From the NCBI GenBank assembly GCA_038049695.1, contig CP142455.1, positions 66,288,501 to 66,352,500 on the forward strand: a DNA stretch of 64,000 bases. The letters are read 5' to 3'. Positions 56,926 through 64,000 of this stretch are shown one piece after another; positions within the stretch are counted from its first letter, which is position 1, and every line of letters starts with the position of its first letter. The position numbers were made by a program, and so were the translations under genes. Below the pieces are notes generated by a model. It did not search any database. It was given only the letters and a program-made list of their open reading frames with translations, and was not told the origin of the DNA. Source of the DNA: Cinnamomum chago (taxonomy: Eukaryota; Streptophyta; Magnoliopsida; Laurales; Lauraceae).

Positions 56926-57050
56926 GATCATGTGCAGTCAGAAGTCTTCTTTTGACAGAAGCGGTCTCAGTTATGATCATGGTGCATCTACTTCGGGTAC
57001 TAAAGGTAAAATTGATATCGACCCTCTAAAAAAATGGTAAAAAAGGGGTT
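56926..57050 (+). pseudogene. Continuation of Copia gag after the CACTA insertion
   Basis: Directly after the CACTA end the plus strand reads DHVQSEVFF and then, in a compatible frame, a stretch like DRSGLSYDHGASTSGTK. This is the 'SGLGY...STS.T' block found just after the coiled coil of Copia gag. It confirms that the CACTA element sits inside this gag gene. Stops follow and the rest of the element is not recognisable. Confidence 0.8.
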
Positions 57051-57923
57051 TTTGGTCGAATTGCCTTATTTGGTGCATAGTTGGCTAATTTGTATGTTTC
57101 GATCTAATGGCCACAATAAGTGTTTTTTCACGTAAAATCTTATAATTTAAAAATAGATCACTTGCTTATAATATTTTAAATATACATATATTACATGTAT
57201 TAATAAATTGTTAAACTCATTATATTTCAATCAATCATTTTTAAATTACCTTATGAATTAATTACTTATATTTGACTCAGTGTTTCATCAAAATGAGCTG
57301 ACTCATTGAGAGTCAACTTGCTGAGTTTTTCTAACCTTAGTTGAAATAACAAATCACTTATTTTGGAGGGTAATGGACATAGTAAAAAGAAGACAATTAA
57401 ATGGGGAAATTGAAAAAGTGTATGTAACTCTGGGGCTGAGAAATTAGAAGATAATGTTGTAGTGGAATAGTAAGAAAGTTTAAAAACTCAATAGCTCCTG
57501 TAGCAACAAGAAAAGGTCCCTCAAACATCTACTCTAAATAAAAGAAGGGGTTTTCAAGTCCTCCCTAACTTCTAATGACCAATTTTTGTTCACCTCGAAC
57601 GGCGACATGACATCCAGCCAAGCATCAAATAGCATTGACAACAAAGAAGCAAAAAGATGTAGTCGATTTCATTGTTGGACATTGGTGATTTGATGCAACA
57701 TCCCAAAAAGCAGTAACATAATTTTTTTTTTTCAATAGATAACTAATGCACTCAGCTCATTGAGCCAGGGTATAAGAAGATGTCATCTTTTCCGACCTTC
57801 TGGGAAAGATATGGGAAGAACTTATAAAAGAAGCGAATAGTCTCATGGAAGATTATAAGTCATATTAGAGCTTAACTGGATTCTCTATTCTGGTTGATGG
57901 GTGGATGGATAGAAAGCTAAGGA
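57051..57923. other. Non-coding, no recognisable feature
   Basis: AT-rich sequence, perhaps decayed Copia interior, with no domain or repeat I can name. Confidence 0.4.
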
Positions 57924-58142
57924 TACTACAATAAATGTGACTTTTAGTGGTGGAGAAATCCGCCACTAAAAGTGTTGTTTTTTCGCCTTAGACGACACCA
58001 TTTAAGCTTTTTAGGAAGTTTTAATGGCGGGAAACAATTTGTGCCACTAAATATGATTTTTAGTGATGGAAAACACGATGGGGGAAAAACCCGCTCTAAA
58101 ATCAGATTTTTTTCACCTCTAAATATTACATTTCTTATAGAT
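57924..58142. mobile_element. Small CACTA-like MITE
   Basis: About 219 bp bounded by TACTACAATAAATGTGACTT and the reverse complement of ATCTATAAGAAATGTAATAT. Both resemble CACTACAAGAAA ends. Internal repeats of TTTTAGTGGNGG and its complement resemble CACTA subterminal units, with a different motif from the large element at 47-57 kb. Confidence 0.65.
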
Positions 58143-59501
58143 ATATCGTTGCCTTTCTTGTATGATTTGTAAAAGAGGTATTAATCATGAAGTTGTTACA
58201 AGTTCAATTACAAAAAACATAATTTTGACATATGGACCCAACATCTTTTCAATCAAAGCATTTGCAATTGAGATTTTAAGAGAAGTCGCAAAGTTTCTTT
58301 ATAGTCAATCATATGTATTAAATTTAATGAGAAGAGAATACACAAATAGGACATATATGATTCACACCAACTATAAGACCCTGGCCCCTCTTAATCTCGA
58401 TTAGTGTCTAATTAATATGGATAAGATGCTAAATGTGTGTTTTGTATGCTTATAATGTTGGTTGGGTAGATTAGAAAGGGATTTGAACCAAACTGGGGGT
58501 AGTTTGACGACCTTTTTGTAATTTTAGATTTTATGCGAAAGGTATATCGTGGTTTCAGAATTTGAATGAATTTAGGTTAACTGGGTAGAGCATTTCATCT
58601 CGAACGACTTTCGTGCTTGCCCATTCCCAAAAGTCCAGAAATAACCTTTCCCTTAACAATCTGGATCACACTAAAATCACCCCAACCCCATTGATCCTCA
58701 TTTTCTTCCTCTTGTAAAGTGTTAACAGGAACTTTTTATCCACCCCCCTTCCATATTCTTGCTTCGAAATTAAGCTAAGGAGCTCTTGCATGTGAGATTT
58801 CTCAAGTCCATCTTCATCGCCAATTTCATCTTCTTCAAGCCCACATTCTTATCTCATCACCCATTCACCGTATTGGTAAGTAAATCCCTCCCAAATGCTT
58901 CTTAAAGCTTGGGATTAGTTGTTTGATATCAAATTTGTTGCATGCATTATCTTCTAAGTTTGTTTTACTCATTCACCATTGTAGGATTCTTCTTTAACCG
59001 AGACATTTGGGGGGATTTTAGCTATTTGATACTTGTTGAGTTAGATTAGCATGGATTTCGGAATATTTGAGTAAAACACCAAGTTATGGCAAGTTGAATA
59101 CAAATAAAATCATGTGTGCAAGCATGTTTATCTTGATTCATCATGATATTCAAGTTTAGAATACCCAAATGCAAGCTCAATGTATGTTTTTAGCTAGTCC
59201 GTTGAATATGAATGTGAATTTTTTAATGCCTATAAATTTTGTAATTGTATTGAGTTTTGGAAGGTCCATTTGTACACATATAACAGTTGTTGAAGCTTGA
59301 ATGAAGTAAGAAACAAACCCCCTCCCCCTAACCCTCGAACCATCTAATCGTGAGCCAACTGTAAGTTTACTATGGATCTCGTTTGAGCCCCATGGTTATA
59401 ATTCAAGAAGCTTGCATCTTTAGGAAATTTGAACTGCGATTAACTCACGACTAATCATGGAACACCCACGGTGGACCGTGAGCCGACCGTGAAGCACGAT
59501 T
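58143..59501. other. Non-coding, possibly LTR-derived
   Basis: No coding domain. The block at 59340-59500 repeats words such as GTGAGCCGACCGTGA and CACGGTGGACCGTGAGCC, similar in style to the GTCGACC palindromes of the LTRs at 37.9 and 42.2 kb. The PPR duplicate starts abruptly at 59502 within it. No LTR ends were identified. Confidence 0.4.
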
Positions 59502-59950
59502 GTCAAACTCCTAATGTGAAATAGACAGATTTAGTGAACTTATATTGCCAAATTATCTAAAATATTGGGTTATGATTGTAAGATCAATCAGCAACAATAG
59601 ATAGTTGACAGAAATGAGGAATAGATAAATAGAGTGGGTTTTACACTGCTAACATAGTTTTTAAACATCAAGAAGAATACTTGAGGAATTCATAAATAAA
59701 ACTTACACGTCCCATGCTCGAAAATTTCTCAAAATTTTGAACAAAACTAATTCTTGCAACAAAATAAAATGAATCTTGAAGGTGTAGTAATTGATGCAAA
59801 GAATAAGCACCCAACTGGAAATTGTTAATAAATAACTCACATCTCTTTCATCAGTTCACATAGTGTTTATTCTAACAGACGCATATCAAGTTGTATGCAT
59901 GATATTCCAAGAAATGATACAATTACTTTTCTGACTGCAAAAGTAGCAGT

Positions 59951-61944
59951 TCACAAATAATCTCCACAAGAACATTTCCCCTCTTTGAAATGGTGAAATC
60001 TACTGGCAGCTCTCACAATAATTTCCCTAGCAACAATCTGCGATATGAACTTGATTGCAACATGGCAGTCATTGCAGACACGCAAGTTCTTCATAACTCG
60101 GATTGGAACACCTAGTGGGGCACTGAGAAGTGCAAATGCAATTGCCAGCTTCTCACTGTGATGAGCCAAGCTGTGTTATTTCTCTTCATCCTCCATATCA
60201 TGTAAAATAAATGCACTATCAGGCACATATCCAGATTCTCTCATCCGAGCTGCTAGTTCTTTCAGGTAATCATCTATCTCCCTCCATCTTGGATGGGATC
60301 GGTCTCCCATACGAAATTGATGCACCTGATTTTTTACCTCGAACCAGCTTATTCCAGGCTCTTTCTTCACTTTCCTATCTTTTATAGCTCTCCTCACCTC
60401 TAAAACTTCTCCCCATTTTTGTTCAGACGCATGGATGTTTGAAAGCAAGACATAAGGAGATGAATCCTTAGGATCAAACCTAAGAACATCTTCTGCAATC
60501 CTTCTAGCCATCTCTGCATTTTTGTGGTTCTTACATGTAGATAACAAAGTCTTCCAAATAATTGCATCAGGTTTAACAGGCATTGATCTAATCAAGCTCT
60601 CTGCTTCATCTAGATAGCCCGATCGCCCGAGAAGGTCAACCATGCAAGTGTAATGTTCTAATCTGGGTGGCAACCCATACTTTTCTTTCATCAACTGAAA
60701 TAAGTATCTTCCTTCGTCCTTTAATCCACTATGACTGCAAGCATAGAGCAAGTCTAGAAATGTAACATCGTTTGGCTCCATGCCTTCCCTCTCCATACTT
60801 TCAAACAGCTTGATTGCCTCCTGCCCACATCCATGAAACCCACAAGCTCCAATCATTGAACTCCATAAGACAATGTCTGAATCTGTGGATTCCGAGAACG
60901 CCCTCAAGGAATCGTCCAAACACCCACATTTTGCATACATGTCAACAAGGGAACTTCTCAAAGACACCTCTAAATCGGCTCCGGCCTTGATCAACTATGC
61001 ATGAACCTGCTGGCCTTGCCCAAGGGTTGCCAATTCAGAGCAAGAACTGATAACGCTCATAAATGTGACTTGATCTGGTCTCAATCCCGCCATCTTCATC
61101 AGAATGAACTGGACCAACGCTCCCTCTGCGACCCCATTTTGAGCCCTTCCTGCAATAACTGTATTGCAACTACATTATGTACATGCATCCCTTCAAAAAC
61201 CTTCTCACCTTCTTCAACAAACCCACATTTCATATACATGTGAGCAAGTGCACTCCCCACTATTAAATTCAAACAAAACCCATATTTTAACACAGACATG
61301 AATCTGCATGCCACATTCAAGTGCCTTCAATGCCGCCCACCCTCTCAGTACACTTCCTAGAGTGAATTCATCAGGACTAAATCCTACTCTCTACATCTGA
61401 AACAACAACTCCAAACCCTCTTCATTAACCCCATGTTGTACCAAACCCGTCACCATCGCAATCCACGTCGCGACATTTCTCTCATGTGTTTCATCAAATA
61501 GCTTGCGTGCAGTCTCTAATTCTCCATTTGCAATGTACCCACCTACCAAAATGTTCGAGGGCGTTATATTTTTCCTTGGCATTACATCGAACAACATTGC
61601 TGCAGTACTCAATTCTCCACATTTGGCATATATGTTGAAGAGATGGTTGGAGATGAACTTGTCTGAAGAGGAGCCAAAGGTGATGATGAGGGAGTGGAGC
61701 TATTTGGCTCGAGAAAGGGATTGTTTGGGTATGCAAGCTTACAGGAGGTGGGTAAAGAGAGTTTTAAGCTTCTATTATTGCAGAGGTGAAGGAAATGATG
61801 TTTGGATTGTATGGAAGTTTGAAAGGCTGTGCAGAAAGAGTGGAGTGCTGTGTCAGTGGTTGTGAGGGCTTTGAGCTTGGAGAAATACTTTATTAGAGAA
61901 GGCTTGCCCATGGATTTGCATGAAATGGGTCTTTTGCATGACAA
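59951..61944 (-). pseudogene. Pseudogene copy of the PPR-DYW gene at 7471-9546
   Basis: Same gene as at 7.5-9.5 kb, disabled by many lesions read against the intact copy. There is a 43-bp deletion near 61761 and TAG for Gln at about 61391. A 2-bp deletion lies near 61292 and a 4-bp deletion near 61165. TAG replaces Gln at about 60995 and TAA replaces Glu just before 60176. The final DYW reads DYL, and an Asp in the domain is Ala. The deaminase HSE and CNDC residues are still present. It could still be transcribed and give antisense or small-RNA effects on the parent, but nothing in the sequence shows this. Confidence 0.95.
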
Positions 61945-61959
61945 ACTCTATTCAAACTC

Positions 61960-62374
61960 CTCAACTTTTTTTTCAGGTACATAGAAGCCCAAGAAGCGGC
62001 GACGAATTTCATATTGTGCATGATATCTTCAGTGGTGGATGTAATACCATCAAAACATCTTCAATTTCTCTCTCTAGATTGTCCATGAGCACTCCAAAAA
62101 GGATAAATGCCTCAAAATCTTTCCTTTGGCTAAAAGAGATTGGCAAGTCCATGCATCAAACAAGCCTATGAAGGACCGAGGGAGCACCCAACAGTTAGTT
62201 GAATTCTCCGAGAAGCCAATCCATAATGCATTTTCAATATCGCAATGGATGAGAAGGTGGTCTGCTGATTCCTCGACAGTGAGACAAAGGGAGCAAGCAT
62301 TGATGACCATCATCTAACATCGGCAAAGGTTGTCCATAGTAAGAATTCTTCCTTGAATGGCAAGCCAAGGAGCC
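61960..62374 (-). pseudogene. LINE ORF2 3' fragment (zf-RVT), copy 2
   Basis: Reads KAPWLAIQGRILTMDNL, then ACSLCLTVEESADHLLIHCD and the C-terminal tail, as in copy 1 at 9560-9984. This copy preserves APWLAIQGRILTMDNL better, though a stop follows. Its presence in both duplicates shows that the LINE was already beside the PPR gene before the duplication. Confidence 0.85.
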
Positions 62375-63065
62375 TTTTCTGTGAATTGATCCAAAATAGG
62401 CTTACAAGTTACATCCTATTGGAATAAAGTTTCTCATAGAAAAGGGACATTTCTTTTGTTGAGTAATAATGATTTCAAAGCCTCCAAATGTTTACTACAC
62501 AATAGAGAGAAGAAAAAATAATAAATAAATGAAGAGTTCTATAATACTAAGCCCACTTATGAAACATCTAAATCGTTCAAAAATAGCTGTCACATAAAGT
62601 GTATAGTCCCCATCGAATTTCACCAAAATGACTGACGTTATTGATGTTGGAAGTATATGGTCTTTCTAGATGGGTTTCAAAAGCTTTTGACCCACTTAAC
62701 GCAAGGATCAAACACCCAAAAGGCCAAAAACTCTTTTACAAGATCTAAAGACCACAATCTCATGCGTTAAGATTAAAGATCTATGAAAAGACAGATCAAG
62801 AAAACAAGCATAACAAGATCCACCAAAATAAACTAGATGTAGATCTATATATGAGGAACCCGATTGTCCTCAAATCGAGAACTTGAAAAACTTGATTCTG
62901 CGAAACCCTTTCGCAGATTTGATCATTTTAGCTTTTGTGCTATTCCATTCTATTGCCCTCTTGCAGAAAACTTCCCAAAGAGAATGGTGGGATTTTTAAG
63001 GAGAAGAAACCTAGGCACTCTAGAAGGAAACCAAAGGAGAGAAGAGGAGGAAGGAGAGAGAGATT
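62375..63065. other. Intergenic, no recognisable gene
   Basis: An open stretch at 62864-63112 ends in a GAGGAGGAAGGAGAGAG purine run and runs into the LTR. It shows no domain and is not supported as a gene. Confidence 0.45.
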
Positions 63066-64000
63066 TGAAAGTCCGTGATCCGAACGTGAATAGGGTGAGC
63101 TTGAATAAATGACCAATTATGCCAATTTTAAACTTCTTTAAATTAATTAGTCACTAGTGATGATTATGTAACTAAGTGTGGAAGCTAACAAAAACAATCA
63201 CTACAAATCAAACACCATAACACAAAGGTTTATAGTGGTTCGGCCTCAATGCCTACATCTACTACCGGCTTGTGATTCTACACGCTACTGGATTTCCACT
63301 ATCAATGCTTTTCAATAGGCTAAGCAATAACCTTTACAAAATGCTTTTCAAGGCTAAGTAATAACCCTACAATGTGATTTCCAAGGCTAAGAAATAACCT
63401 CTTGGGTTTTATAGTTCACCCTTAACCTTTACACTGATGCTCTTCTAAGGCTTAGCGCTAACCTATAAACCCTAAGTTGGTTTTTCTCTAAAAAGTGTCT
63501 ACAAAACACTAAAAGAGATTACAATTAAAGCTCAAATGCAATGTCTCTTAATTAGGCAAATATGAAAATGTAAATCTAACTCAACACAAACACTATATGA
63601 ATGCAAAGATGAATGCTTTAAGTGTATGCATAAAAACTTCAATAAAGTTGTAAAATGATAGCTCAAAGAATGTAAGCTTAAAGCTTTTAAAAGTTTAAAT
63701 CACAAATGTTTTGGTTGAAATGAAAATACAAATCACATGTAATTGAAATGAACAACTTGTAAAGATTTGGCTTATCAAGTTATGCAAGTTGTATGAAATT
63801 TAAAAACAACTAAAGCATGTGATTTGTGAACTTGTTGTTTACAAAATAAACTAATTGAACTATATGTTTCAAGGATTGAAAAATAACAAGTTAGAGATTC
63901 AACCAAGAGTTAAGATCAAGCAACAAGTGAATTCAAAGATGTTGGCAAAACATGATTTAGAATATAGAAAACAAACTTGGTTTGAATCAAAGTAAAGGAT
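63066..64000 (-). mobile_element. LTR of the 41708-43552 family, inverted, cut by window edge
   Basis: On the minus strand this ends CGGACTTTCA at 63066, like the LTR at 43552, and is similar all along to 42550-43552. It includes GGTTATTGCTTAGCC units, the CCGGTAGTAGATGTAGGCATTGAGGCCGAACC-like block (63240-63275) and the TTGGTCATTTATTC end. It lacks the C-run present in the other copy. No primer-binding site follows the LTR end, so it is a 3' LTR or solo LTR. Confidence 0.85.

Larger units (their letters stand above)
40081..57050 (+). mobile_element. Copia-type LTR retrotransposon, interrupted by two nested insertions
   Basis: An LTR with a TATA-like CTATTTAAAGG (about 40271) leads to primer-binding site TGATATCAGAGC (about 40793-40804) and a gag start codon at 40850-40852. 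The gag frame is cut at 40888, resumes exactly at 45618-45622, is cut again near 47045-47055, and resumes at 56926. The 3' part (pol, 3' LTR) is not recognisable after about 57050. The left LTR boundary is not visible because the Gypsy LTR abuts it. Confidence 0.8.
59502..62374. repeat. Segmental duplication, copy 2 (decayed)
   Basis: Direct-orientation counterpart of 6979-9984, with about 94-95% identity by eye and several indels. Both edges are abrupt. No poly(A) or target duplication was found at either edge. Confidence 0.92.

Noticed and set aside
47040-56928. A defined 3-bp target duplication for the CACTA element
   Set aside because: The left terminus is degenerate, so the flanking triplets (GAT on the right; ACT or GAC on the left) do not settle it.
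59502-62374. PPR copy as a retrocopy made by 3' transduction from a LINE transcript
   Set aside because: No poly(A) tract or target duplication at 59502, and the segment includes about 450-490 bp past the stop codon without a tail. Kept only as an alternative.

Overview
This is a TE-dense stretch of a flowering-plant nuclear genome. The evidence is an intron-less PLS-DYW pentatricopeptide (PPR) gene, plant Mutator-like (MULE), CACTA, Copia, Gypsy and L1-type elements, GT-AG introns, and long AT-rich intergenic DNA. The sequence does not allow a species call. The only clearly intact ordinary host gene is the PPR-DYW gene at 7471-9546 (minus), an apparent orthologue of Arabidopsis At2g41080.

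Layout: 1-4180 holds a decayed L1-type LINE on the minus strand. 4180-6978 has no recognisable gene. 6979-9984 is a segment (PPR gene plus the 3' end of a second LINE) that recurs in decayed form at 59502-62374. 10140-14290 is AT-rich and non-coding. 14299-27375 is the most striking object: two nearly full-length copies of one MULE-type DNA transposon, 6590 and 6479 bp, placed head to head as a giant inverted repeat, with an A+T7 target-like octamer on the left, in the centre and on the right. Each copy carries two convergent genes: a plant-mobile-domain (PMD) gene starting near the outer end, and a four-exon gene starting near the inner end that encodes a WRKY/GCM1-type zinc finger, MULE transposase, SWIM finger and C-terminal OTU cysteine protease. 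Arrays of short palindromes built on TGTTCGG...CCGAACA sit in the first intron of both genes and between their 3' ends. The left copy has an intact PMD gene and a transposase gene with a single nonsense codon; the right copy is broken in both genes.

27384-33300 is repeat-rich intergenic DNA with an oligopeptide-transporter pseudogene fragment (32825-33280). 33319-33530 is a short Copia LTR with a primer-binding site. 33559-40080 is a Gypsy-type element that retains gag but no pol, has a 3575-bp 3' LTR and only a remnant of the 5' LTR, and carries degenerate minisatellites in its interior. 40081-57050 is a Copia element cut twice: in the start of gag by a solo LTR (40889-45617, minus) that itself holds another solo LTR (41708-43552, with a perfect 5-bp duplication), and later in gag by a roughly 9.9-kb CACTA element (about 47045-56925). 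The CACTA element has no visible transposase but carries one exon of a kinesin motor and three in-phase exons of a short-form tRNase Z, so it is a gene-capturing element. 57924-58142 is a small CACTA-like MITE. 59502-62374 is the decayed PPR duplicate, and the window ends inside an inverted relative of the 41708-43552 LTR.

The sequence supports a history of repeated nested insertion, with TE-borne host-like domains (PMD, OTU protease, kinesin, tRNase Z) as the main point of interest. All family assignments come from reading motifs by eye; no database search was possible.
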